NCBI GenBank assembly: GCA_003482455.1
Contig: DMYW01000051.1
Location: forward strand, 1-44,457
Length of the DNA stretch: 44,457 nucleotides
Origin: Rheinheimera sp.
GTDB taxonomy: Bacteria; Pseudomonadota; Gammaproteobacteria; Enterobacterales; Alteromonadaceae
Reading direction: 5' to 3'
Numbering within the stretch: position 1 is the stretch's first letter; every line of letters begins with the position of its first letter. Both the position numbers and the translations under genes were made by a program. The notes under the pieces were generated by a model. It did not search any database and had not been told where the DNA came from. It saw only the letters and a list, made by a program, of their open reading frames with translations. Shown one piece after another: positions 24,568-32,428 of the stretch.

Positions 24568-27027
24568 TTAAACCTCCTGCTGCCAGCCCAATGTGCGCAT
24601 CACATCGCCAAACACGCCGGCGGCGGTGACCGCAGCGCCAGCGCCATAACCACGCAGGACAAACGGGATGGGTTGATAATATTTCGTGTGAATAGCCAGC
24701 GCGTTTTCACCGTCTTTCACTTTGGCCAGTGGGTGGTCTAAATCCAGTGCTTTCACCGCCACTTTACAGCGACCTTGGCTGATTTCACCGATAAAACGCA
24801 GCACCTTGCCTTGTGCTTGCGCCGCCGCCACTTTGTCGGCGTACCACGCATCCAGTTCTGGCAGTTTTGCCATAAACTCAGCCACGCCAAGCCCCTCGGC
24901 AAACCCTTGTGGTAACACGCCTTCCACCGAGACGTCGCTCAGCTCCTGCGGTAAACCCGCTTCACGCGCCATAATAAGCAGTTTGCGCGCCACATCCATG
25001 CCCGACAAATCATCACGCGGATCAGGCTCGGTAAAGCCTAATGCTTTGGCTTTGGCGGTAACTTCCGATAGCTTGTGGCCCTGTTCCAATTCGCCAAACA
25101 AAAATGACAAGCTACCGGATAAAATGCCTTCAAACGCCACCAGTTCATCACCGGCGTTTAACAAGCCTTGCAGCGTATCGATGACCGGCAAACCGGCACC
25201 GACGGTCGTTTCATACAAGAAACGCCGGCGGTTGCGCTGCGCCACTTGCCTAAGTTCACGGTAATAACTCAGGCTCATGGTGTTGGCCTTTTTATTTGGC
25301 GTCACCACGTGAAAACCGGCCGCCAGCAAGGCGCTGTATTGCGACGCTAACGCTTCAGAACTCGTGCAATCCACCAGGACTGGGTTGGTTAAATGGTTTT
25401 CCCGCACGAACTTCTCCAGCGCCTCGACCGAGAACTGATGCTGTGCCTGTGGCATTTGCACTTGCCACTGGCTTAAATCAATGCCGTCTTTTTGCAATAA
25501 CATGGCTTTGCTATTGGCAATGCCATACACAGCTAAACGCACATTGCGATGCTGCAAAAAGGCTTGTTGGCGCTGGAACTGCGCCAACAGCTCTCCGCCG
25601 ACCACACCGCAACCGACTAAAAACACATCGATACTGGGCACATGGCTAAAGAAGTTTTCATGGCAAACTTTCACCGCATTTTGACAGCTGGCTTGTTCAA
25701 CCACCGCCGAAATTGAGCGCTCGGACGAGTCCTGCGCGATCGCCACCACGTTGACGCGTGCTTGCGACAAGGAGGCAAAAAACTTCGCCGCGACACCGCG
25801 ATGCTGGCGCATGCCATCACCGACTAAACTCACAATCGCCATATCGGCGGCAATCGATAGTGGTCGTAGCAATTCACCGCGTAGTTCCAGTTCAAACTCA
25901 GCTTCCAGCGCTGCTTTGGCCACAGGCACGTCGCGCTGCGCCACACAAAAACTGATGGCAAATTCGCTGGAGGATTGGGTGATTAAATTCACCGAAATCT
26001 GTTGGCGCGCCATGGTGGCAAAGACGCGTGACGCCATACCGACCACGCCTTTCAGGCCAGGGCCTGACACGGTCACAAGCGCCAAATGCTCCAGGCTAGA
26101 AATGCCTTTGACCAATTCATCTTGGTTGGTGTCATCGTCAATGCACGAACCTGGCGCCTGCGGGTTCAAGGTGTTTTTGATGTAACACGGAATATGGAAA
26201 CGCGCTAACGGGCCTATGGTTTTTGGATGCAAGACTTTGGCACCAAAATACGACAGCTCCATCGCTTCATCGTATGACAAGTGGTCGATAAGCTTGGCGT
26301 TTTTTACTTGGCGTGGGTCAGCACTGTAGACGCCATCCACGTCGGTCCAAATTTCGCAGACGCTGGCGCGCACCGCCGCTGCTACGATGGCGGCGGAATA
26401 ATCCGAGCCGTTACGCCCCAACAGACAAAGTTCACCTTTGCTGTTGCTGGAAATAAAGCCCGCCATCACATAGACATCGGCGGCTTGGGCTTGCACCGCG
26501 GCCCCTAACGCGACTTCTGTGGCCGGCACGTCAGCAACGGCATTTAAGAAATCACCTTGGCTTTTGACACACGCGACCGAATCTAAAGCGACAGCCTTCA
26601 CCGCCTGTGCGCTGAGCAACTCGGTCATCAGCGGCACGCTAAATTTTTCGCCGAGACCATGTAATTCGGCTTTGATATGGTCTGGGCAGTAACGCAGCAG
26701 TGCCGCACCGTGCAGCCGTGACGATAACGCTTGATACTGGCCTTGATACACAGCTTGCAGCCGAGCTTGCGCTTGCGTATCTAGCTGCGTAGCAGCATCG
26801 GCGAGGATCGCTTGAATACGCTGCTGCCAACGCTCCAGCACCGCTTGGTAGTTGCCCGTGGTTGGCGCGAGTTCGGTCAATTCGACCAATAAGTTGGTGA
26901 CACCCTGGGGTGCTGACAACACCAAACCAATCGGCTCGTGACCTAATTGGCTTTTGACAATAGTCGCCACATCCAAGAATCGAGCGACAGACGCTAAACT
27001 AGAACCACCGAACTTTAGAACCCGCAT
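24568..27027 (-). CDS. thrA: Bifunctional aspartokinase I / homoserine dehydrogenase I
   Basis: ThrA catalyses the first and third steps from aspartate to threonine, and members are feedback-inhibited by threonine. The protein has 819 residues (E. coli 820). The aspartokinase domain begins MRVLKFGGSSLA and has GRNGSDYSAAIVAAAV and WTDVDGVYSADPR. Two ACT-type regulatory units lie at about 310-450. The homoserine dehydrogenase domain starts at about 460 with the NAD(P) motif FLVGCGVVGGELL and includes TPNKKANT, YETTVGAGLPVIDTLQ and GFTEPDPRDDLSGMDVARK. AGGAG precedes the ATG. The thrL attenuator lies upstream. Confidence 0.98.
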   Translation of the reverse strand: MRVLKFGGSSLASVARFLDVATIVKSQLGHEPIGLVLSAPQGVTNLLVELTELAPTTGNYQAVLERWQQRIQAILADAATQLDTQAQARLQAVYQGQYQALSSRLHGAALLRYCPDHIKAELHGLGEKFSVPLMTELLSAQAVKAVALDSVACVKSQGDFLNAVADVPATEVALGAAVQAQAADVYVMAGFISSNSKGELCLLGRNGSDYSAAIVAAAVRASVCEIWTDVDGVYSADPRQVKNAKLIDHLSYDEAMELSYFGAKVLHPKTIGPLARFHIPCYIKNTLNPQAPGSCIDDDTNQDELVKGISSLEHLALVTVSGPGLKGVVGMASRVFATMARQQISVNLITQSSSEFAISFCVAQRDVPVAKAALEAEFELELRGELLRPLSIAADMAIVSLVGDGMRQHRGVAAKFFASLSQARVNVVAIAQDSSERSISAVVEQASCQNAVKVCHENFFSHVPSIDVFLVGCGVVGGELLAQFQRQQAFLQHRNVRLAVYGIANSKAMLLQKDGIDLSQWQVQMPQAQHQFSVEALEKFVRENHLTNPVLVDCTSSEALASQYSALLAAGFHVVTPNKKANTMSLSYYRELRQVAQRNRRRFLYETTVGAGLPVIDTLQGLLNAGDELVAFEGILSGSLSFLFGELEQGHKLSEVTAKAKALGFTEPDPRDDLSGMDVARKLLIMAREAGLPQELSDVSVEGVLPQGFAEGLGVAEFMAKLPELDAWYADKVAAAQAQGKVLRFIGEISQGRCKVAVKALDLDHPLAKVKDGENALAIHTKYYQPIPFVLRGYGAGAAVTAAGVFGDVMRTLGWQQEV

Positions 27028-27042
27028 TTTTCAAACTCCTAT

Positions 27043-27081
27043 AAAACGAAAAGGCCCGTGACTGGTGAGGTCACGGGCCTT
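27043..27081 (-). terminator. Threonine operon attenuator (terminator)
   Basis: On the minus strand, AAGGCCCGTGAC and GTCACGGGCCTT (27081-27070 and 27062-27051) form a perfect 12-bp GC-rich stem with a seven-base loop, followed by TTCGTTTT. It lies between the Thr/Ile-rich leader peptide and the thrA ribosome site. This is the standard layout for transcription attenuation by charged tRNA-Thr and tRNA-Ile. I did not work out the competing antiterminator fold. Confidence 0.93.
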
Positions 27082-27108
27082 TTTTGGATACAATACGCCG
27101 CCGACCTC

Positions 27109-27171
27109 CTACCCTCCAAGGGTGGTGGTAATAATCGTGGTGGTTGTATTGATGTTATGGGTATATTTCAT
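27109..27171 (-). CDS. thrL: thr operon leader peptide
   Basis: This is a 20-residue open frame, ATG at 27171 and TAG at 27111-27109, upstream of the attenuator. The peptide starts MKYTHNIN and has eight threonines (position 4, four in a row at 9-12, three in a row at 15-17) and three isoleucines (7, 13, 14), ending LGG. Ribosome stalling at Thr and Ile codons would prevent the terminator. An in-frame ATG three codons earlier (27180) is possible; GAG lies before either. A consensus TTGACA is found about 35 bases upstream of the ATG. It has no good -10 at a distance leaving room for a leader, so the true start site is unclear. Confidence 0.92.
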   Translation of the reverse strand: MKYTHNINTTTTIITTTLGG

Positions 27172-27415
27172 ACAGCTCATATGCTCAAACTTTTAGACGT
27201 CTGTCAATCTAAAAATCCAAAAAGCTGTAATAAAATTACAATTACCTTTTGACGGACACTCTGTGGCGTCCTGTGCTGCTACGGCGAACTTGCCGCTCAA
27301 TAGTCAGCAAAACCAGTCGAAAGTCGTACCATCGCTGGCATTAATGCATTGCATAGTAACGGGAATAGTGGTTTTTCGATAGTCTTTTCTTGCGCAATCG
27401 CGCTGCGATCAGACC

Positions 27416-28387
27416 TCAAGATTGGGCTAGTTTGCGGCTGACGGCCTTTGTTTCAAACTGGCAAACCCGGTTGCGACCGTTACGTTTCGCGTTATACAGC
27501 GCCATATCAGCTTCGCGGATCAAATCGTCATGCAACAAATGATGATGCGGATCTAGTTCCGCCACGCCAATAGAGAGCGTGACACGAATGGTTTGTTGAT
27601 TGAACAGCATAGGATGGTCAGCTATCGCTTTACGAATTCGTTCAGCAACATCCATGGCACCTTGGCCGTTGGTATCAGGCAAAACAATGCCAAATTCTTC
27701 GCCGCCATACCGACCTAACAGATCAGAATCGCGTAATAAACTGCCAATCAGTGACGACAATTCAATCAACACAAAGTCGCCACCTAAATGACCATATTTG
27801 TCGTTAAGGTCTTTGAATTTGTCCAAATCAAACAAGATCAGTGATAACGGATGTTGGTAACGCTGTGCTCGGTGGATCTCTTGTTTGAGTTGCTCTTCCC
27901 AATAACGACGGTTCAGCACCTTGGTTAAACCGTCTTGGCGATTGGCTTTTTCCAATTCAATCAGCGTTTTACTTAAGTGTTGCTGATAGACAAACGCGTC
28001 GGTCGCGTCTTCGACCAGGATACAGATGAAGTTTTGCTGCGTGCTCTCGTCAAGCAAAGGCAACATAGTACAGTTCTGCGCCATGTATTGACTGGAGCTG
28101 GTAATAGGCCGCAAATGTGGCAATTTAAAAATGTATTGCCGTTGCTCCCAGCTTGAAAAGGCCGGCGATTGCAGATCCAGCACACTCATCAACTTGCGTT
28201 TCAGCCAGGCTTCGGGCAAATCAGGAAACACCTCGAACAACGATTGCTGCGCGACTTCCGCCAGCGCCATTGAGGCATGTCGCTCGATAAAATGATTCAG
28301 AAAAACAATGCGATACTCGTCATCAATCACAATCACGCCGCTATTGAGGCGCGCCAAAATCGGATGACTTAACCACGAGTGATCCAT
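27416..28387 (-). CDS. PAS-GGDEF diguanylate cyclase
   Basis: This enzyme makes cyclic di-GMP from two GTP. It has 323 residues, with no membrane segment. An N-terminal PAS-like sensor (about 8-130: LNSGVIVIDDEYRIVFLNHFIERHA) is followed by a short linker helix and the GGDEF domain (about 148-315). The active site is GGEEF at 228-232, so it should be active. The inhibitory I-site RxxD is present as RDSD at 219-222, five residues before it. FDLDKFKDLNDKYGH is the metal/GTP-binding helix. The start is ATG 28387; TGATG shares its A with the CheC stop. It is the third gene of a receiver-CheC-cyclase operon, and the 245-base gap to thrL shows no gene. Confidence 0.93.
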   Translation of the reverse strand: MDHSWLSHPILARLNSGVIVIDDEYRIVFLNHFIERHASMALAEVAQQSLFEVFPDLPEAWLKRKLMSVLDLQSPAFSSWEQRQYIFKLPHLRPITSSSQYMAQNCTMLPLLDESTQQNFICILVEDATDAFVYQQHLSKTLIELEKANRQDGLTKVLNRRYWEEQLKQEIHRAQRYQHPLSLILFDLDKFKDLNDKYGHLGGDFVLIELSSLIGSLLRDSDLLGRYGGEEFGIVLPDTNGQGAMDVAERIRKAIADHPMLFNQQTIRVTLSIGVAELDPHHHLLHDDLIREADMALYNAKRNGRNRVCQFETKAVSRKLAQS

Positions 28388-29001
28388 CAAAACTCTTCCA
28401 AGATCCGATCGAGGATCACCTTAATCCGACTCACCGCCACATCAGGGATCAGCAAAATCATGTCGCAATTAAACGAATGGTCGACCAGCTGATAGCTGAT
28501 ATCGACTTTCAGCGCATGTTCCCAATGGAACGACGTCGATTGCAGCACATCGGACAAATTCCCATGACGCGACGACAAAATACGCGGTGCGCTATACGAC
28601 AGGCTGTTCTCAATCTGCTGCGCCAAGCCGTTTAAAAAAGTGGTTGTTAACACGGAACTGATATCGGTCAGCATCTCAATTTCTGATGAGTCACCGGGTT
28701 CATAACCCAATAACTCAGCAATGCGATGGGCGTTATCCATTTTGTACAACACGATGGCTTCACCACGGACGCCTTCATCGCCAAAAAAACCTTGGCTAAC
28801 CAGCGCCGCTTCCGTGTCTGCATAACGACCGGAAAACTCCGCTGGAATATGATTAGCGCCAACCAAAGCAATCGACGGTACTTGCAAATGCACAAACGTA
28901 TTGAGGAATCTTGCGAGTTTGTCGCTCGCTAAGCCCATAGCAACGTTAATGATTTCTTGCAGGCAGTCTTTTTGCTCTACGGTAAAGCCTAGATTTGTCA
29001 T
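28387..29001 (-). CDS. CheC-like phosphatase
   Basis: This 204-residue protein has the CheC/FliY/CheX fold, whose members dephosphorylate CheY-type receivers. The first active-site motif, D-x3-E-x2-N-x22-P, is perfect: D12, E16, N19, P42. The second copy aligns as E109, D113, S116, P139, so the catalytic Glu and Asn are replaced by Asp and Ser. The protein therefore probably has one working site, compared with two in canonical CheC. ATGA overlaps the receiver stop (4 bases) and TGATG couples it to the cyclase. This strongly suggests it acts on the adjacent receiver. It is not near chemotaxis genes in this window. Confidence 0.85.
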   Translation of the reverse strand: MTNLGFTVEQKDCLQEIINVAMGLASDKLARFLNTFVHLQVPSIALVGANHIPAEFSGRYADTEAALVSQGFFGDEGVRGEAIVLYKMDNAHRIAELLGYEPGDSSEIEMLTDISSVLTTTFLNGLAQQIENSLSYSAPRILSSRHGNLSDVLQSTSFHWEHALKVDISYQLVDHSFNCDMILLIPDVAVSRIKVILDRILEEF

Positions 29002-29363
29002 ACCAATCCGTATTGTTTCAACACGCCAGCAATTTTTTCTTCACTGACGGGTTTTTGAATAAAAGCCAATGCGCCAAGTTCCATGACGCGTCGTTGCATT
29101 TCCGGTTGAATATCCGCCGAAATAACAATGACAAAACAATCGATGCTTTCCGCTTTGATTGCTTCAAGCACGCCAATGCCATCCAGTTCCGGCATCGTTA
29201 GATCAAGGAACACTAGACCGATTTCTTGGGTGCGGAGAACTTGGAGTGCTTCGATGCCATTTCCTGCGGTTTTAAACTCTGCATCGAACGTTTCGGGAAG
29301 ACTCTTGCGAACCTGTTTACGCGCCAAAATGGAGTCGTCACAGATTAAAACTGGCAAAGCCAT
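28998..29363 (-). CDS. Single-domain CheY-like response regulator
   Basis: The 121-residue protein is a receiver domain only. It has D9-D10, phosphoacceptor D54 (VFLDLTMPELDG), S82 in place of the usual Thr, and K104 (FIQKPVS). It has no output domain, so it should act by binding another protein, perhaps the kinase or the cyclase of the same cluster. GAGG precedes the ATG. The stop overlaps the CheC start by four bases. It is divergent from the histidine kinase at 29653. Confidence 0.92.
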   Translation of the reverse strand: MALPVLICDDSILARKQVRKSLPETFDAEFKTAGNGIEALQVLRTQEIGLVFLDLTMPELDGIGVLEAIKAESIDCFVIVISADIQPEMQRRVMELGALAFIQKPVSEEKIAGVLKQYGLV

Positions 29364-29652
29364 TCAACTGCCTCAACTACTTATTATCGTTATTGTTAGA
29401 AGTGGGAAAAATATAACCAGCTGATAATATAAATGCAATAAGCGAAAGACTTAGAAACGCAGTGCATTCAACGATTTTCTGCCGTCAAATGCTGATTATT
29501 CCATCAAAGACTCATTTGTCCTCAACAAAGATGCTGTTCCTTGCGATAAACTGGTAAATTGTCGCCATAGATTTTTCGATAAGCTATTTTCAATACAGCG
29601 GTTTTTGGCTAATTTTAATTACAGCCCTCTTTAGGCAATAACAGGTCGTCCG
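29364..29652. promoter_or_regulatory. Divergent regulatory region, receiver operon / histidine kinase
   Basis: No gene is seen in these 289 bases, which are AT-rich. A sequence somewhat like a flagellar sigma-28 promoter stands before the kinase: TAAATTGT (29555-29562), 12 bases, TTCGATAA (29575-29582). The consensus spacer is 11 and the -10 starts GCCG, so the match is incomplete. No clear sigma-70 pair was fixed for the leftward operon. Confidence 0.3.
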
Positions 29653-31395
29653 ATGCAGCAAAAAAGTTTATCGCGCAAACTCCTGACTAAGGTCCTCTCC
29701 GTCTACTTCATCTTGACCTTTGTCGTGACTCTTGGGCAGATTGTCGCCGAGTATTTTAATACCAAAAATCATATCAATGGCGAACTTGCTACCTTGCAGC
29801 AGACCATCTCGGGGTCGTTAACCCGCGCCATTTGGGAACTCAATACCCAACAAGCTTTGATTATCGCCGATGGACTATTAGCGATCCCATCGATCGAAGG
29901 TATCATAGTGCGTGATGACAGTGGCGCTGTGATCACACAACTTGGCCAATACATCGACATTTCAGAAAAATACAGCAACCAGCTGGTCAAAGAAGGCGTG
30001 CAGCTCACCGAGCAACAATCAGGGTTATTCGGATATACCTTTCCACTGATTTTTGAATTCTCTGGGCGCGCCACGCAGGTCGGCGACGTGACACTGTTTT
30101 CAAGCAGCTCAATCGTGTTAGACCGGATCAAGATCGGTATTTATTTTTTAATCGGTAACGCGGTTCTCAAGACGACCTTCTTAATCATCCTGTTCCTGAT
30201 GGCATTCCGCAAACAGCTGACTTTGCCATTATCGGAACTCACCCAGCAGATTGAAGAGTTGGAGATGGACAACCTCGACGGCGCCAAAGTCGAGATCCAG
30301 CACGGCGACACCAGCGAGTTGTCTGTTATGGCCGATGCATTTAACCGCTTGATTGCTCGGGTGCAAGATTACAAAGGCCAACTCGAAAACACCCAAAAGC
30401 AGCTGCTGGCCTCCAATGAAAAACTTGACCAGCACAACCTAATTCTGGAACAAGAAGTCGCCCGTAAAACTTCAGGCCTAAGCCAAGCCATGATGGACTT
30501 GCAGCAACAAAAACAAGAGCTGGAAGTTAAACAACAAGCGCTACGCGAAGAGATAGAACGTCGTCGCCATACGGAAGAGGCGCTGCGCAGCAAACAAAGC
30601 GAGCTAGAAAAACTCGTCAACGACCTGCGTCAAGCGCAAGACCGGCTGGTGCAATCCGAGAAAATGGCGGCTTTAGGTGGGTTAGTCGCAGGTATCACGC
30701 ACGAAGTAAATACGCCTGTTGGTATTGGCGTCACCGCAACGAGCTTCCTCAGTGAAAAACTCACAGCATTGGAGCATGCCTACAACGACAAAAGCCTGAC
30801 CCCTAAAGTGCTGGAACATTTCATCGCCGAAGCGAAACAAGGCGCTGAGCTGCTGAATACCAACTTAGTGCGTGCTTCAGAGTTAATCGCCAGCTTTAAA
30901 CAAATTGCCGTCGACCAAACATCCGAGGCCATCCGCACGATTCAATTACAGGAATACTTAAACGAGATCATTCGGTCGCTGCAGCCGCATTTCAAGAAAA
31001 CCAAGCATCATATTGAGGTCAATTGCCCTGAAAATCTGGTGCTGAGCTGTCCAGCAGGAGCAATCTCGCAAATTTTCACTAACTTGCTGATGAACTCGTT
31101 AATCCACGGCTTTGAGCATATGGACGAAGGTAACATCAATATCACTGTGGTGGACGAAGGCAATGTCGTCGACATCACGTACAGTGATAATGGTAAAGGC
31201 TTAACGGCGGAGCAGTTAGAGAAATTGTTCCATCCGTTTTTCACCACCAAACGCGATCAAGGCGGCAGTGGTCTGGGTACGCACATCACTTACAACTTAG
31301 TTCGTCAAACGTTAGGCGGTAGCATTCAAGTTCGCAGTGAACCTGGCCAAGGCTTGTCGTATCACATCCGCTTCCCAAAAAATTTAAAACGCTGA
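29653..31395 (+). CDS. Membrane sensor histidine kinase
   Basis: The 580-residue kinase has TM1 at about 12-34, a periplasmic sensor of roughly 125 residues (35-160), TM2 at about 162-184, a HAMP domain at 185-238, and a long coiled coil at about 240-335 (many Gln, Glu, Leu). The dimerisation/phosphotransfer helix contains H350 (GGLVAGITHEVNTPVGIG). The ATPase domain has the N box (NLLMNSLIHGF), the G1 box DNGKGL, and FHPFFTTKRDQGGSGLGTHI. It ends without a receiver. Its divergent position next to the receiver gene suggests that receiver as its partner, but the pairing is not shown by the sequence alone. The periplasmic ligand is unknown. Confidence 0.92.
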   Translation: MQQKSLSRKLLTKVLSVYFILTFVVTLGQIVAEYFNTKNHINGELATLQQTISGSLTRAIWELNTQQALIIADGLLAIPSIEGIIVRDDSGAVITQLGQYIDISEKYSNQLVKEGVQLTEQQSGLFGYTFPLIFEFSGRATQVGDVTLFSSSSIVLDRIKIGIYFLIGNAVLKTTFLIILFLMAFRKQLTLPLSELTQQIEELEMDNLDGAKVEIQHGDTSELSVMADAFNRLIARVQDYKGQLENTQKQLLASNEKLDQHNLILEQEVARKTSGLSQAMMDLQQQKQELEVKQQALREEIERRRHTEEALRSKQSELEKLVNDLRQAQDRLVQSEKMAALGGLVAGITHEVNTPVGIGVTATSFLSEKLTALEHAYNDKSLTPKVLEHFIAEAKQGAELLNTNLVRASELIASFKQIAVDQTSEAIRTIQLQEYLNEIIRSLQPHFKKTKHHIEVNCPENLVLSCPAGAISQIFTNLLMNSLIHGFEHMDEGNINITVVDEGNVVDITYSDNGKGLTAEQLEKLFHPFFTTKRDQGGSGLGTHITYNLVRQTLGGSIQVRSEPGQGLSYHIRFPKNLKR

Positions 31396-31433
31396 TTTTT
31401 AGCGCAACAAAGCGCGAAGTCACGCAATAGCGA

Positions 31434-31475
31434 TTGTCCGATGACGGCTTCTGGTTATACTGGAAGCCGTTTTTG
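31434..31475 (+). promoter_or_regulatory. rdgC promoter overlapping a terminator hairpin
   Basis: TTGTCC (31434-31439) and TATACT (31456-31461), 16 bases apart, with TG upstream of the -10, form a good promoter. The -10 lies in the loop of a hairpin, ACGGCTTC (31444-31451) with GAAGCCGT (31463-31470), followed by TTTT. The same DNA can thus end the kinase transcript and start the rdgC transcript. Confidence 0.6.
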
Positions 31476-31489
31476 TTTGGGGTTTATCT

Positions 31490-32386
31490 ATGTGGTTTAA
31501 AAATCTTCGTGCTTACATTCTCAATGAACCGTTAGCGTTGCAAGGTGACGCGTTAGAGCGCGCGCTGGCGGAACACAAATTCACCCCATGCATGGGGCAA
31601 GATCAAGTGAAAATGGGCTTTACATACGCGCTACATCCAACAGTGAAGCAGTATGCCTACCAACTGGAAAATTTGACCTTAGTGGGTTTGAAACGGCAGG
31701 AAAAGATTCTGCCTGCAGCCGTGCTCAATGAAGAAATGCAGCCGAAAATCGACGCGCTCGAGGCAGAAAAAGGTCGGCCATTAAGTCGCAAAGAAAAACA
31801 AGCCATCAAAGAAGAGATGATGCAAGTACTGCTCCCGCGTGCGTTTTCACGTTCCAGTGTGACAACCGCCATCATTGATGCAGCGAATGGCTGGGTGCTT
31901 GTTAATAGCAGTTCAGCCAGCCGAGCTGAGGACTTGTTAGCACTGCTACGCAAAGCGCTCGGCACCTTACCTGCCCTGCCTTGGATTGATAGCAATCAGC
32001 TTGGACAAGCGCTGCAACACTGGTTGAGCAATCAAGGATTACCGGACGGTTTTGTGCTCGGTAATGAAGCAGAGCTCAAGGCTCCTGATGAAGAAGGCGC
32101 CAAAGTAAAATTCAGTAATCATTTACTGACCGCACCTGAAGTGCAAAGTCATTTGGAAGATAAGTTAGTGACCAAACTTGCACTGACTTTACCAGAACAA
32201 CTTGATGTGCAAATTGCTGACGATGGTGGTTTGAAAAAGTTGCAATTTCACGAACTGATTGCGGGCAAAAACGACGAATTAGGTTGGGATGATTTGGTAC
32301 TTAGACTTGATGCAGATCTGCTGGTGATGGCGAAAGAGTTAAATCAGTTGTTGGTCACATTGCGTAAACAGGTGATGCCTGCATAA
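31490..32386 (+). CDS. rdgC: Recombination-associated protein RdgC
   Basis: RdgC is a ring-shaped DNA-binding protein that limits RecA access and acts in nucleoid-associated recombination control. The product has 298 residues (E. coli 303). It begins MWFKNLRAYILNEPLAL and has FTPCMGQDQVKMGF, LPRAFSRSSVTTA, EDLLALLRKALGTLP and DGGLKKLQFHELI, as in the family. GGGG precedes the ATG. It is a single gene between hairpins. Confidence 0.95.
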   Translation: MWFKNLRAYILNEPLALQGDALERALAEHKFTPCMGQDQVKMGFTYALHPTVKQYAYQLENLTLVGLKRQEKILPAAVLNEEMQPKIDALEAEKGRPLSRKEKQAIKEEMMQVLLPRAFSRSSVTTAIIDAANGWVLVNSSSASRAEDLLALLRKALGTLPALPWIDSNQLGQALQHWLSNQGLPDGFVLGNEAELKAPDEEGAKVKFSNHLLTAPEVQSHLEDKLVTKLALTLPEQLDVQIADDGGLKKLQFHELIAGKNDELGWDDLVLRLDADLLVMAKELNQLLVTLRKQVMPA

Positions 32387-32389
32387 CAC

Positions 32390-32424
32390 AAGAGAGCTTG
32401 CAGCAAACTGCAAGCTCTCTTTAC
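32390..32424. terminator. Bidirectional terminator between rdgC and the HDOD gene
   Basis: The stem is AAGAGAGCTTGCAG (32390-32403) with CTGCAAGCTCTCTT (32408-32421), loop CAAA, then T-rich sequence. The two genes converge here. Confidence 0.9.
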
Positions 32425-32428
32425 TTTA

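Noticed and set aside
24722..25264. 180-codon plus-strand frame over thrA
   Set aside because: It is antisense to the homoserine dehydrogenase domain, with shadow-like composition and no start signal.
27120..27170. Triplet-like GGT/GTGG repeats suggesting a microsatellite
   Set aside because: They are the threonine codons of the thr leader peptide on the other strand.
29555..29582. Sigma-28 flagellar promoter for the histidine kinase
   Set aside because: The spacer is 12 instead of 11 and the -10 is TTCGATAA, not GCCGATAA; kept only as a note in the regulatory region.
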